A stretch of 64,000 nt of DNA, taken from DSYU01 sp963827605 (GTDB lineage Bacteria > Chloroflexota > Anaerolineae > Anaerolineales > Anaerolineaceae). The notes beneath the pieces are model-generated. The model was not told the DNA's origin and did no database searches. It worked only from the letters and a program-made list of their open reading frames with translations. Of this stretch, positions 45,500-55,514 are shown piece by piece. Numbering within the stretch: position 1 is the first letter of the stretch; every line of letters begins with the position of its first letter. Location of the stretch: assembly GCA_963827605.1 (NCBI GenBank), contig CAWHBK010000001.1, positions 1,612,001-1,676,000 on the forward strand, written 5' to 3'. The position numbers and the translations under genes are program-made.

Positions 45500-46228
45500 A
45501 TGCAATATCAGCGAATTCTGATGAAGCTCAGCGGCGGAGCCGTTGCCGGAGAAAACACCTGGGGATTTGACCCAGAGGCATTTAATCATATTGCCGATGA
45601 AATTGTGCGCACCCACCAGGCGGGTATTCAGATCGGCGTGATGGTGGGTGGGGGAAACATTTACCGGGGCGAACTGGCCGACATCTGGGGCATCGAGCGC
45701 GCCGAGGCAGACAATATCGGTATGATGGCGACGGTGATCAACAGCCTGCTGCTGCGCGGCGTGCTGCAGACGCGCGGCGATATGGAAGTGCGCGTGATGA
45801 CGGCTATCCCGATCAATTCGGTGGCCGAGCCCTATATCCGCCTGCGCGCCATCCGCCACCTGGAGCATGGCGCAATTGTCGTATTGGCCGCCGGCACCGG
45901 CAACCCCTACGTCACCACCGATTACCCGGCCGTCCAGCGCGCACTCGAGCTGCGCGCGGAGGCGCTCCTGGCCGCTAAAAACGGGATAGACGGGGTGTAT
46001 ACCGGGGACCCGCGCAGCGACCCGGCGGCGCGTAGATACCGCGCAATCACCTACGACCGCGTGATTGCCGATAATTTAAAGGTGATGGACCAGTCCGCTG
46101 TTTTGCTTGCGCGCGACCACCATTTACCCATCCATGTCTTCGACTTCGATGACCCCGGCGCGATGCAAAAGATTTGTCAGGGCGAGGAGATTGGCACGCG
46201 CATCGGGCAGGAAGATGCGCTGGATTAA
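45500..46228 (+). CDS. pyrH: Uridylate kinase
   Basis: 242 residues. MKLSGGAVAG (8-17), VMVGGGNIYRG (~48-58), and GTGNPYVTTD (~132-141) are classic UMP kinase motifs, as is VYTGDP. It makes UDP from UMP. CAGGAGG lies 5 bases before the ATG. Its usual neighbours (tsf, frr) are absent, and it is the only plus-strand gene in the 33-51 kb stretch, so it was probably moved relative to its standard context. Confidence 0.93.
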   Translation: MQYQRILMKLSGGAVAGENTWGFDPEAFNHIADEIVRTHQAGIQIGVMVGGGNIYRGELADIWGIERAEADNIGMMATVINSLLLRGVLQTRGDMEVRVMTAIPINSVAEPYIRLRAIRHLEHGAIVVLAAGTGNPYVTTDYPAVQRALELRAEALLAAKNGIDGVYTGDPRSDPAARRYRAITYDRVIADNLKVMDQSAVLLARDHHLPIHVFDFDDPGAMQKICQGEEIGTRIGQEDALD

Positions 46229-46265
46229 GTTGGTTGGCGAGCAGGCCTTGCATTGAAAAGGATCG

Positions 46266-47204
46266 TTACCCCTCTTCCGCCGCCACCTTCACCTGACTCA
46301 GCAGCAGTTCTACATCATCCGCGCGCAGCCGGCCGGCGCCAATCTGCAGCGCGTTGGCCGACCCGGCGGCAATCGCCAGGCGCAGCGCGTCCTCAAATGG
46401 CCTGTCTTCCAACAACCCGCAGGCCAGCCCGGCCATGAAAGCATCCCCCGAGCCGACCGCGCTGACGGCCTCGATGCTGGGGGCCTGGGCCAGCCAGGTC
46501 TTCTCGCCGTCCGCCGCGATGGCGCCCGTCCGTCCCAACGTGATTACCACCTGCCCGCACTTGCGCCTGGCCAGGTCTTTGATCACAGCGCGCACATCCT
46601 CCAGGTGTTCCAGCGGCTTCCCTACCAACCCGCTCAACTCGGCCCGATTGCACTTAAGCAGGTCCGGGCAGCCTTCCTCCAGACCGCTGCGCAGCGCCTC
46701 GCCGCTTGAATCGAGCGCCGCGCGCACCCCGGCCGCGCGCGCCATGCCAACCAGCCGGGCGTAGAAATTAACCGGCACCCCGGGCGGCAGGCTGCCGGAC
46801 AGCGTCACCATGCGAACCTGTGGCAGCCAGGTTCGGAACAGGCTGTAGAAGGCTTCCAGTTCCTCTGGCGCGACCGGGCGGCCTTTTTCGTAGACTTCGG
46901 TCAGTGTACCGCTGGCTGAGTCGAGGATCGAAAAGCAGTCGCGCGACTCGACCGCGGTATGGATAAAAGCGGTATGGATGCCTTCCGCCCGCAGTCCATC
47001 CTCGATAAACAGCCCGGCGTGCCCGCCCACCCAACCGGTCACCACCGGCTGCTGGCCCAGCGTCTTCGCCACCCGGGCCACATTGCAGCCCTTCCCGCCG
47101 GGCAACGCCAGCTCAAACGATGGGCGGTGGATAGCATTCAGGCGAAAATTTTCCACCACCACCGTCTTATCCACTGCGGCATTGGGATTGACACACAGGA
47201 TCAT
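46266..47204 (-). CDS. PfkB kinase, 1-phosphofructokinase/tagatose-6-phosphate kinase type
   Basis: 312 residues. MILCVNPNAAVDKT at the start, LPGGKGCNVARVAKTLG, LSGSLPPGVP and GSGDAFMAGL (catalytic Asp) are typical of FruK/LacC kinases. With the class II aldolase just downstream of it in pathway terms, it should make fructose- or tagatose-1,6-bisphosphate. Start 47204 (GAGGAACCT ahead) is preferred to 47237. A 166-base gap separates it from the aldolase gene. Confidence 0.85.
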   Translation of the reverse strand: MILCVNPNAAVDKTVVVENFRLNAIHRPSFELALPGGKGCNVARVAKTLGQQPVVTGWVGGHAGLFIEDGLRAEGIHTAFIHTAVESRDCFSILDSASGTLTEVYEKGRPVAPEELEAFYSLFRTWLPQVRMVTLSGSLPPGVPVNFYARLVGMARAAGVRAALDSSGEALRSGLEEGCPDLLKCNRAELSGLVGKPLEHLEDVRAVIKDLARRKCGQVVITLGRTGAIAADGEKTWLAQAPSIEAVSAVGSGDAFMAGLACGLLEDRPFEDALRLAIAAGSANALQIGAGRLRADDVELLLSQVKVAAEEG

Positions 47205-47370
47205 AGGTTCCTCGATAAATCGCCAGGTGATTTGCAATGATGTCTTGTATAACCAGGATTTTTATCGCGGATTGCACTAATTTAGCGAATTACGCTCATA
47301 CGAATTGATTTGTAAAGCTCTTATCAGCGTAATCCGTTCCATCCGCGTAATCAGCGATAATTTCCAACTG

Positions 47371-48240
47371 TTATGCAACACTTTTTCCAGATACACCGAA
47401 TAACTGCATGCGCTCGCGGACCTGCTCCACCATGCTGGCTCGCGCCGCCGCCAGGTAGATGCGCGGGTCCACGTTGTCCGGGTGCGTCGAAAGGCATTCG
47501 CGCACTGCCTGGGTGAAGGCGCCGTTGAGCTGGGTGGCAACGTTGATCTTGCACAACCCGCGCCGGATACCTTCGCGGACATTATCGTCCAGCACTCCCG
47601 AAGAGCCGTGCAGCACCAGGGGGGTATCCACCACGGCGCGAATGGCATCCAGGCGGGCGAAATCCAGGGCTATCTCCTTTCGTTTCAGCGCGTGCACCGA
47701 GCCAATGGCAATCGCCAGCGCGTCCACACCGGTACGCGCGGCGAACTCGGCCACCTGGGCCGGGTCAGTCAGCTCGCCGGTTTCCATGCCCGCCACGCCT
47801 GCTCGCGGCACCTCGCCCAGTTCGGCTTCAAAGCAGGCATTGACCGCATGCGCGGCCTGGCACAACTCGGATGTGCGGGCGATATTTTCCGCCAGAGGCA
47901 GGTCCGAGCCGTCAAACATGACCGAGGTAAACCCCAGCGCCAGCGCCTGCAACACTTCAGCGTATGCGCCGTGGTCGAGGTGCAGCGCCACCGGCGCGCC
48001 GGTCATTTCTGCGACCACCCGACCCATGGCAGCTACCAGGCGCAGCCCAGCCAGCCGGCTGCCGGACCCGATATGATTGGCCGCGTTGCCGCTGATCTGG
48101 ATGATCACCGGCGCGCGCTCGGCCTCCGCCGCCTGCACGATAGCCTGCATTTGTTCTAACGTATTGGCGTTGAACGCCCCAATGGCGAACTTCTCCGCCT
48201 GCGCCCGCTTCAGCCAGGGAATGCTGGTGGTCAGTGGCAT
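47371..48240 (-). CDS. Class II fructose/tagatose-bisphosphate aldolase
   Basis: 289 residues. AIGAFNANTLEQ, LHLDHG (zinc His), EAELGEVP, IGSVHALKR and LHGSSG mark the class II family. It splits ketose bisphosphates into two trioses. The neighbouring dehydrogenase and PfkB kinase make tagatose-1,6-bisphosphate aldolase (GatY/KbaY-type) as likely as fructose-bisphosphate. A partner subunit (GatZ/KbaZ) is not in the window. Confidence 0.88.
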   Translation of the reverse strand: MPLTTSIPWLKRAQAEKFAIGAFNANTLEQMQAIVQAAEAERAPVIIQISGNAANHIGSGSRLAGLRLVAAMGRVVAEMTGAPVALHLDHGAYAEVLQALALGFTSVMFDGSDLPLAENIARTSELCQAAHAVNACFEAELGEVPRAGVAGMETGELTDPAQVAEFAARTGVDALAIAIGSVHALKRKEIALDFARLDAIRAVVDTPLVLHGSSGVLDDNVREGIRRGLCKINVATQLNGAFTQAVRECLSTHPDNVDPRIYLAAARASMVEQVRERMQLFGVSGKSVA

Positions 48241-48259
48241 AATTCACCTCTTGAAAATT

Positions 48260-48306
48260 ATTTGTTTATTCTGTGGGTGGCGGTGCCACCCACAGAATAA
48301 ACAAAT
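48260..48306. terminator. Perfect 22-bp hairpin between carbohydrate genes
   Basis: Arms of 22 bases (48260-48281 and 48285-48306) with a GGT loop pair without mismatch. The arms end in TTTGTTTATT / AATAAACAAA, so a T-rich end is available on both strands. It follows the dehydrogenase stop directly. Confidence 0.75.
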
Positions 48307-49341
48307 TTAAGGAATCAACATGATCTTCCGGTACACCAGCGACCGGTCGGCGATGCCTTGAAAAACGGCTTCGACCTCACACAAGGGGAAGCGATGGGTG
48401 ATCATTTCATCCACGCGCAGCTCGCCGCGCTGCATGGCGGCTGCCGCTTCGGTCCACTCATGCCCGGGGAACGGCGCGGAATACGACATCCAGGTCCCAT
48501 ACACGCCCAGCTCCTTGCGCGTGATCGTCTCCATCAGCTCAGCCGGGAAGCTGGCCTCCTTGGGCTGGTTGCCGTTCAAAACCACGGCACCGCGGGGAAC
48601 CGCCACCTGGATCGCCTGCGCCAGAGTTTGCGGCGAACCGGCCAGCTCCAATGCCAGGTCCACCCCGCCGCCAGTCTCTGCCATTATTCGCCGGGCGACA
48701 TCCTCGCTGCGCGCGTTGACGGTCACCTGCGCGCCAAGCGAGCGGGCGCAGGCCAGGTTCTCTTCCACCACATCGCTGGCCAGGGTCTGCGCCGCGCCCA
48801 ACATGCGCAGCCACTGCACGGCCATCAGGCCCACCGAACCGGCCCCCAGCACCGCCACGCGCTGGCCCGGCTCGAAACGCCCCATCTCCATCGCGTGCAG
48901 GGCGACCGTGGCGGGTTCGATCAGCGCGCCTGCTTCAAAGTCGACCCCATCCGGCAGGGGCAGCAGGTTGCCCGCGGGCAGCGCAACGTACTCCGCGAAT
49001 CCGCCCGCCCTGCGCGAACCGAGGAACGAGTAACTCGTACAGGCTGAGTACAGCCCGCGCCGGCAGAAAGCGCACTGCATGCACGGGATCAGCGGCAGCA
49101 GCGCGGCGCGCATCCCCATCAGGGCTGCGTCTACCCCCGGTCCCACCTCAACCACTTCCCCGGCCACCTCATGCCCCAGAATCAGCGGGTATAGGCGATG
49201 CCCCTTGAGCACGCGCGACACATCCGACCCGCAGATCGAGGCTGCGCGCACCTTCAGCAGCACTTCTCCCGCCGCCGGGACTGGTTTTTCCACTTCCCGG
49301 CAGGTGATCTGTTTCAGACCTTCCATCACAGCAGCTTTCAT
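48307..49341 (-). CDS. Zinc-dependent medium-chain dehydrogenase, sugar-alcohol type
   Basis: 344 residues. Catalytic zinc: Cys37 region ASICGSD, GHEVAGEV. A Cys cluster CMQCAFCRRGLYSAC (structural zinc) and AVLGAGSVGLMAVQ (nucleotide binding) follow. Closest in pattern to sorbitol, threonine and galactitol-1-phosphate dehydrogenases. Start has no strong site, but it is 6 bases after the FGGY kinase stop, so the two are coupled. Likely converts a sugar alcohol or its phosphate to a ketose for the PfkB kinase and aldolase. Confidence 0.85.
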   Translation of the reverse strand: MKAAVMEGLKQITCREVEKPVPAAGEVLLKVRAASICGSDVSRVLKGHRLYPLILGHEVAGEVVEVGPGVDAALMGMRAALLPLIPCMQCAFCRRGLYSACTSYSFLGSRRAGGFAEYVALPAGNLLPLPDGVDFEAGALIEPATVALHAMEMGRFEPGQRVAVLGAGSVGLMAVQWLRMLGAAQTLASDVVEENLACARSLGAQVTVNARSEDVARRIMAETGGGVDLALELAGSPQTLAQAIQVAVPRGAVVLNGNQPKEASFPAELMETITRKELGVYGTWMSYSAPFPGHEWTEAAAAMQRGELRVDEMITHRFPLCEVEAVFQGIADRSLVYRKIMLIP

Positions 49342-49347
49342 CGCTTT

Positions 49348-50881
49348 TTACCTCTCCAACCCATATGTTCCAACCACCCCGGCCAGCGCGGCGAAATCTT
49401 CTTTCATCTTCTCGGACAACCGCCGGTATACACCGAACAATTCCTGGTACATGGCGTGATTTTCCAGTAGATGGCGCGTACACCTTTCGCTCCGGCAGCA
49501 GGCGTTCGACGAAATCCGGCAGCTCCCACAGAGCGCACAACCCGATCGCCTGAGCAGTCATCGCGAAAAGGCCCAGGGTATGCCCGCCCTCGCTGCCATC
49601 CGCCTGGCGAGCGACCACGAAGGGCCTGCCGGTCACGTCGGCCTTGATCTGGCACCAGATGGCGCTGCGCGCCGCGCCGCCATCCCCCAGCCATTCGCCC
49701 ACCCGGGCGCCGTGCGCCTCGGCAATGCGCAGGCCGTGATATACGGAAAAGGCGCAGCCTTCCATCATCGCCCGCAGCATATCAGCCCGGCTCGTTTTGT
49801 ACGATAGGCCAAAGAAGACCCCGCGCGCGTTAGTATCCCACAGGGGTGTGCGCTCACCGGCCATATAGGGTAGGAAGATCAGCCCGTGCGCCCCGGGCGG
49901 GGACTGCGCTGCCTGCGCGCTCATCTGCTCAAACGAGCCGCGCTCCGCCTGGCCCAGCACATCGCGGAACCAGCCCAGCGCCCCGCCGCCGACCGTCCCG
50001 GACTGGAGCAGGTATTGGCCCGGCAGCACGTGATGGCTAAAGATCAACAGCGGCTCGACGATCACCCGGTCTACGCTCATCAGCATGCCGCCCGCCTGTC
50101 CACCCTGATCCACCGTCTGTCCCAACCGCACGACTCCCGCGCCCAGCGCCCCAACCGCAGCATCCAGACCCCCGGCAATCACCGGGATGCCCTGCACCAG
50201 CCCCATCTCCTGGGCCGCCCTGGCGGTCAGTTGGCCAACTACGGACAGCGGTTGGACCAGCTCGGGCAGCTTTTCGAGGGGGATACCCAGGCGCTGTGCT
50301 GCGGGCGCGTCCCAACGGTCGTGGTGAACATCAAAAAAGTGGTAGGCGTAGGCCTGGGTGATGTCACAGGTCAGGGCGCCGCTCATGCGCGCCACGATAA
50401 AACCGGTCGAGTTAAGGAAACAGTGCGCCGTTTCAAATATTTCCGGGGCATGCTCGCGCAGCCAGAGCAGCTTGGGGGTGACATAGGCCGCGTCCAGCGG
50501 GTTGGCATTCAGCGCCACCCACGCCTCCGCCTCCGGTTGAGCGCGCAGCCAGGCTGCCTCGGCTTCCGCGCGCCGGTCGAGCCAGATCATGGCCGGGCAC
50601 AACGGGCGCAGATCCCGGTCCACCGGGATGAGCGTCCAGCTTACCCCATCCACCCCAATCCCCCCCACCGCGAGCGGGTCGATGCCTGCCTGCGCCACCA
50701 CCTGGCGGACGGTTGTGCAGGCGGCCTGCCACCATAGTTCCACGTCCATCTCCGCCCAGGCCGGGAATGGGTGGTGAACAGCATACCCAGCACTCGCCTC
50801 AGCCAGCAGGCGACCACCCGCGTCGCGTAAAGCGGTTTTGGTGCTGGATGTGCCCACATCGATCGCGATCAGATAGGTCAT
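49348..50881 (-). CDS. FGGY-family carbohydrate kinase, xylulokinase-like (one frameshift)
   Basis: The main frame runs from ATG 50881 with AIDVGTSSTKTA, GVDGVSWTLIPVD, WLDRRAEAEA, AGGLDAAVGALGAG and MAGERTPLWD to near 49465. There it leaves the conserved sequence; one base earlier gives NHAMYQELFGVYRRLSEKM ending at 49348, the family's normal C terminus. An extra base near 49461-49465 explains it. It phosphorylates a pentulose or hexitol-type ketose. Neighbours: dehydrogenase, aldolase, PfkB kinase. Substrate not certain. Confidence 0.82.
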
Positions 50882-51215
50882 TTCATTTGATTATTCCGGT
50901 CCGATTATACTATCCAGGGGGAGCTTCTGGAACTGCCGTGCTCTGATTGAAAGATAGGCATTCCTTTCATTCAATGGCTCCGTTATTGAACGAGATTCCC
51001 GCCCGCATTGGAACGGAATCCGATCCACATTGGGACGGGTTCCCGCTCAACTTAAAAGGAACTAGAGATTACCATAGATTACCAGAAAGTAAGAGAGCGC
51101 TGCTTCGCGGACGCTCTGTCAAGAATCCGTTTGTAAAGGTCAGGGTCCAACCACAGCGGTGGCTTTGTTTTATAATTTCCACCGAACACAGATCCCTTTT
51201 ATCAAGGAGTCCCGC
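50882..51215. other. Divergent intergenic region
   Basis: 334 bases between the FGGY and GH3 genes. AGAGCG/CGCTCT closes a small hairpin at about 51091-51116. TATAAT at 51171-51176 could be a -10 box for the GH3 gene, but the -35 is poor. AGATTACCA occurs twice near 51065-51082. No gene seen. Confidence 0.5.
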
Positions 51216-53385
51216 ATGCCTACCCCCCTGACCAACCCGGACGTCGAGCAGCGCGTTGAAACGCTGCTCGGGCAAATGACCCTCGAGGAGAAGGTTGGCC
51301 AGACCAACCAGCTCATCCGCCTGACACAGACAAACAGCGAGGATATCCGCCAGGGCCGGGTTGGCTCGAGCATTTTTGCCGCAACCGCCTGGGCGGGTAA
51401 GGAAACCCCCAACCCCGCCGATGCCGACCACCAGCAACGAATACCAGCGCATCGCAGTAACCGAAAGCCGCCTGGGGATCCCCCTGCTGCTGGCTCGCGA
51501 TGTGATCCACGGCCACCGCACGGTGTTCCCCATCCCGCTGGCGCAAGCTGCCGCCTGGGACCCGGGGCTGGTCGAACAAGCCGCCTGTATCGCCGCCAAA
51601 GAAGCCAGCGCCGAAGGGTTGAAGTGGTTCTTTACGCCCATGCTGGATGTGGCCCGCGATCCGCGCTGGGGGCGCGTGGCCGAAGGTTACGGAGAAGACC
51701 CGTATCTGGGCAGCCAGAACGCTGCCGCGGCGGTGCGCGGCTACCAGGGCAATGACCTGGCCCACCCAGAGAAAGTGGCTGCCTGCGCCAAGCATTATGC
51801 CGGTTACGGACTGGCCGAGGGCGGCCGCGATTACGACCGGGTTGAGGTATCGCTGCGCAGCATGCGCGACGTGTACCTGCCTGCGTTCCACGCCGCGGTC
51901 AAAGAAGGTGTGGCAACGGTTATGTCGGCCTTTCACGATTTTAACGGAATGCCGGTTGTCGCCAACCGCCTGCTCCTGACGGATATCCTCAAGAAAGAAT
52001 GGGGTTTTCAGGGTTTTGTAGTCAGCGACTGGAACGCGGTCATGGAATTGATCGAGCACGGGGTGGCGGAAGATGGCGCGGATGCCGCGGCAAAATCGAT
52101 CAACGCCGGGCTGGATATGGATATGGTTTCGCTGGCCTTTATCAACCACCTGACCGGCCTGGTCCGGGATGGCCGCGTCCCCCAACCGGTGTTAGACGAG
52201 GCCGTCCGCCGCATCCTGCGCATCAAGTTTATGACCGGACTGTTCGAAAACCCGTATGTCGACCCGCAGCGCGCACAGCAGGTCAGGCTGCTGCCCGAAC
52301 ACCGCGCCGCTGCCCGGCGCTTTGCCCAGGAGTCGACTGTGCTGCTAAAAAACCGGCATAATCTCCTGCCGCTGGGCGAGCAGGTGCGCAGCGTGGCGGT
52401 CTTTGGGCCATTGGCGCATGCGCAGGCGGAACTGTTTGGCGCCTGGACGTTGGATGGGCAGGCTGCCGATGTGACCCCCATCGCCCAGGCCATCTACGAG
52501 GCGGCTCCGGCGGGGGTAAACGTTCTGCGGCTCAGCACACTGGCGGACCAGGCGATTTACCGCGCGCGGGCGGTCGACGTTGCCGTCATCGTGGTGGGCG
52601 AGCACCCGGCGCGCAGCGGCGAGGCCAGCAGCATCTCCACGCTCGATTTACCTGCCGGGCAGCGTGAATTGATCGCCGCCGCGCACGATTCGGGCCTGCG
52701 CATCGTGCTGGTGGTGGTCGCCGGTCGCCCGCTTTCCATCACCCGCGAGGTCGAAATGGCCGATGCCGTTCTGTATGCGTGGCACCCGGGCGTTGAAGGT
52801 GGCCGCGCCATCGCCGACCTGTTATTCGGTTCCGGCCCCAGAGCCGATGGCTCTTTTGGAGCCGTTTCCCCCAGCGGCAAACTGCCGATCAGCATCCCGC
52901 GCACGGTTGGGCAGGTGCCCATCTACTACAGTCGCAAAAACTCGGGGCGCCCACCCCGACCGGATTGGGATTCAACCGGCTATATTGACCTGCCCATCAG
53001 CCCGCTTTTCCCATTCGGTTATGGGCTGAGCTACACCACCTTCCGCTACAGCAACCTGCAAGGCCCCGAGCGCATGGATCAAGACCAGCCCGGCGGCTTC
53101 AGCGCCGAAGTTACCAACACCGGCGCGCGCGCCGGTACAGAAATCGTCCAGCTGTACGTGCGGGACCTGGTCGGGCAGGTGACCCGCCCGGTCAAGGAAT
53201 TGAAAGGCTTCCAGCGGGTAGATTTACAGGCAGGCGAGACCCGCCGCGTGCAATTCAACCTCTGCGCTGAAGACCTGGCGTTTGCCGGTTTGCAGGATAT
53301 CCCCGTCATCGAGCCGGGGCGCTATCACTTCTGGATTGGCCCCAGCAGCGCCGAAGGCCTGCAAGGAACTTTCGAGCTGCGGTAA
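51216..53385 (+). CDS. GH3 beta-glucosidase (one frameshift)
   Basis: From ATG 51216 (CAAGGAG ahead) through GQMTLEEKVGQ and VGSSIFAATAWAGKE, then a break near 51420 (one extra base) into TTSNEYQRIAVTESRLGIP. The rest is intact: KHYAGYG, VVSDWNAVMEL with the nucleophile Asp (~residue 275), the second domain with GRPL and WHPGVEGG, and a fibronectin-like C terminus (~620-720). About 722 residues. No signal peptide, so it cleaves beta-glucosides inside the cell. Confidence 0.88.
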
Positions 53386-53390
53386 AAAAG

Positions 53391-53434
53391 CAGGCTTAAA
53401 AATTTCCGGGTGCAGCCCGGAAATTTTTAACCTG
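53391..53434. terminator. Terminator after GH3 gene
   Basis: TTAAAAATTTCCGGG (53396-53410) pairs with CCCGGAAATTTTTAA (53416-53430), a 15-bp stem with A/T-rich base, between convergent genes. Confidence 0.75.
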
Positions 53435-53445
53435 TGAAGACTCCG

Positions 53446-53880
53446 CTACGAAATGATTTTATCCTCGAGGTTTTTAATCGCCTCGCGCTGTTTGAAAATA
53501 ATCGCCTTTACCACATCGCCGATGGAGATTACGCCAAGTACATGCGTGTCAGCGACTACGGGTAAGTGCCGGATGTGCTTACCATTCATCAGTTCCATGG
53601 CTTCCTCAACCGTCTGGTCAGGGTGTATGGTAAACACTTTGTTGCTCATGATCTCATGAACCTGCGTATCGCGAGAGGTCTTGCCTAACAGGACCACTTT
53701 GCGCGCGTAATCCCGCTCGGACATAATACCGATTAATCGATCCCCTTCCATAACGAGCAGCGCGCCAACGTCTTTATCACTCATCATGCGCAGCGCATCG
53801 AAGACGGATGCCCCTGGGCTGATGGACCATACATCATGACCCTTGACTTCCAGGATGTGACGGATCATCGTTGTTTGCAT
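53446..53880 (-). CDS. Paired CBS-domain protein
   Basis: 144 residues from ATG 53880 (GAGGAGG 6 bases ahead). Two CBS repeats: about 8-66 (with GIMSERDYARKVV) and 78-135 (with GVISIGDVVKAI). Pairs of CBS domains bind adenosine nucleotides and sense energy state. No partner domain, so it presumably acts on another protein. Gene stands alone at the end of the carbohydrate block. Confidence 0.92.
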   Translation of the reverse strand: MQTTMIRHILEVKGHDVWSISPGASVFDALRMMSDKDVGALLVMEGDRLIGIMSERDYARKVVLLGKTSRDTQVHEIMSNKVFTIHPDQTVEEAMELMNGKHIRHLPVVADTHVLGVISIGDVVKAIIFKQREAIKNLEDKIIS

Positions 53881-54056
53881 TCGCAACCTCCTCGCCTTGA
53901 TAAAAAGCCCATCCGGGCTTCGGATGGCACGCCTACGTTTCGCGAACTCGGCGAAAACGTGCCGCTCATAAAATCATTATATATCGGAATCCTCTCATTT
54001 TTCCAGTCGAGAAAAGACCTTGCATACCCATTGGTTCTTCTGTTTTAAAACAATCA

Positions 54057-54091
54057 GGCGCTCACTGGTCTAGTCTGACCTGAAGAGCGCC
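54057..54091 (-). terminator. Hairpin after zinc-ribbon gene
   Basis: GGCGCTC (54057-54063) pairs with GAGCGCC (54085-54091), with an inner GGTC/GACC pair. It lies 21 bases past the stop of the minus-strand gene; the T-tract is weak. Confidence 0.5.
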
Positions 54092-54111
54092 CGAACAGCA
54101 AAAGCGGGCGT

Positions 54112-54309
54112 TTACTTGCCAGCGGACTGTACTCGCTCTGCCAGCGCCATGGCGGGGTGCTCTTGCATGGCATATTCGCGTTTCGCGTCGCCACCACAAT
54201 GGGGGCAAACCGCACGAGGCGGGAATAGAACGGCCTTGCAGCTTGGGCAAATTTCTCCGGTAAGACTGTAACGTTGTTTCTTCAGGCGCCAGTGACGAGG
54301 TACTTCCAT
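54112..54309 (-). CDS. Small zinc-ribbon protein, DUF35 N-domain-like
   Basis: 65 residues. CPSC-x11-CPHC (21-39) is a rubredoxin-like zinc ribbon of the sort that starts DUF35/OB-fold proteins linked to acyl-CoA thiolases, but the OB part is missing: the protein stops soon after. AAAGGA lies about 10 bases upstream. The complete short frame and clean start/stop suggest a real stand-alone protein. A truncated DUF35 protein is an alternative. Confidence 0.7.
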   Translation of the reverse strand: MEVPRHWRLKKQRYSLTGEICPSCKAVLFPPRAVCPHCGGDAKREYAMQEHPAMALAERVQSAGK

Positions 54310-54498
54310 GTTTTTTTACATCCTTTCAAATAAACAATCTATGATTGCGTTATTGCGTTTTCCTGAGCCTAAAGATACCGATACTCTGCTATCAAATCCT
54401 ATCAAAAGCTTCTACCAAACTATCCAATTGATTTAGCGCGTCATCGCCGGCCACCTTCCAGGACTGGCTAACCCAGTTTGCTGTAAAATCAGTATGTC

Positions 54499-55353
54499 AT
54501 GTACCGACGCTGCTCCATCCTCCTTTGCTGTAGTCTTCTCGGCCTGCTGACCGCCGCCTGCTCGGGCCGGCTTCCCGCACCTGCCACACCCAGCATGGTG
54601 CCTATCAACCGGTTGATACTGCTGGTATCTCCCAGCCCTCAACCCTCGCCCACCCAAACGCCCGCGCCGCCGACCGCCACGCCTGTTCCAAAGGTGCGCT
54701 TATGCACTCCGCTGCAGGGTGTGCCGCTCAATCAGATGAGCGCGCTGGTGAGCAACCCATACCACCCACCCGCACCTGGAAAAGATGACCCGCACGCCGG
54801 GGTTGACCTGGCTATGCGCCTGCCCGATACTCAGGTTGCCCTGGCCGGGCACCCGGTGCAATCGGCGTTTGCCGGAAGGGTGGTTATGACGATCCACGAC
54901 CGCTTCCCTTTTGGCAATGCGGTTCTGATCGAAACCCCGTTGGAAGCCTTTCCAGAAGAATGGTGGCTGCCGGCTGAGATCCCTACGCCCGCGCCGACGA
55001 TGGCTTCGCGTTCGGCGCTCACCTGCCCCCCGGCCGCGGCCCCAGTTTTCGCGGATCCATCTCGCCGGTCGCTGTATATCCTCTACGCGCATCTCGAGCA
55101 GCCGGCGAAATTCCAGGCCGGTGACACGCTGGCCTGCGGCCAGGGTATTGGCAGCGTGGGCAGCACTGGCAATTCCCTCAACCCGCACCTGCACTTCGAG
55201 ACGCGTGTTGGCCCGGCGGGGCTGCAAATGACCGGCATGGCGCATTATCACTCCAGCGTCACAGCAGAAGAAATGAGCAACTACTGCCTGTGGACCGTGA
55301 GTGGGTTGTTCCAACTGGTCGACCCATTAAAAGTTTTGCAGTTGAAACAATAG
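54499..55353 (+). CDS. M23-family peptidase lipoprotein
   Basis: 284 residues. A signal peptide ends in LTAAC (lipobox, Cys~21). A Pro/Thr spacer precedes the LytM/M23 domain with HAGVDLAM (first zinc site), YAHL and HLHFE (second site). It would cleave peptide cross-links in the wall or act as an activator. The usual metal ligands are in place. The gene lies between a zinc-ribbon gene and a rhomboid. Confidence 0.88.
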   Translation: MYRRCSILLCCSLLGLLTAACSGRLPAPATPSMVPINRLILLVSPSPQPSPTQTPAPPTATPVPKVRLCTPLQGVPLNQMSALVSNPYHPPAPGKDDPHAGVDLAMRLPDTQVALAGHPVQSAFAGRVVMTIHDRFPFGNAVLIETPLEAFPEEWWLPAEIPTPAPTMASRSALTCPPAAAPVFADPSRRSLYILYAHLEQPAKFQAGDTLACGQGIGSVGSTGNSLNPHLHFETRVGPAGLQMTGMAHYHSSVTAEEMSNYCLWTVSGLFQLVDPLKVLQLKQ

Positions 55354-55514
55354 AGGCGGGACCGAAAACGTTTTGCATGCTTATCTGGAGCGGGCTTGCC
55401 ATTACAGGAGGCAAGCAAATAAACGGCTGGGGAAAGAACGGCTGCGGGTATAGGAACACTCCTAGTAGCGTTTTTCTGACATCCTCCTATAATCTTTCTT
55501 AGGAGATTTAAGCG

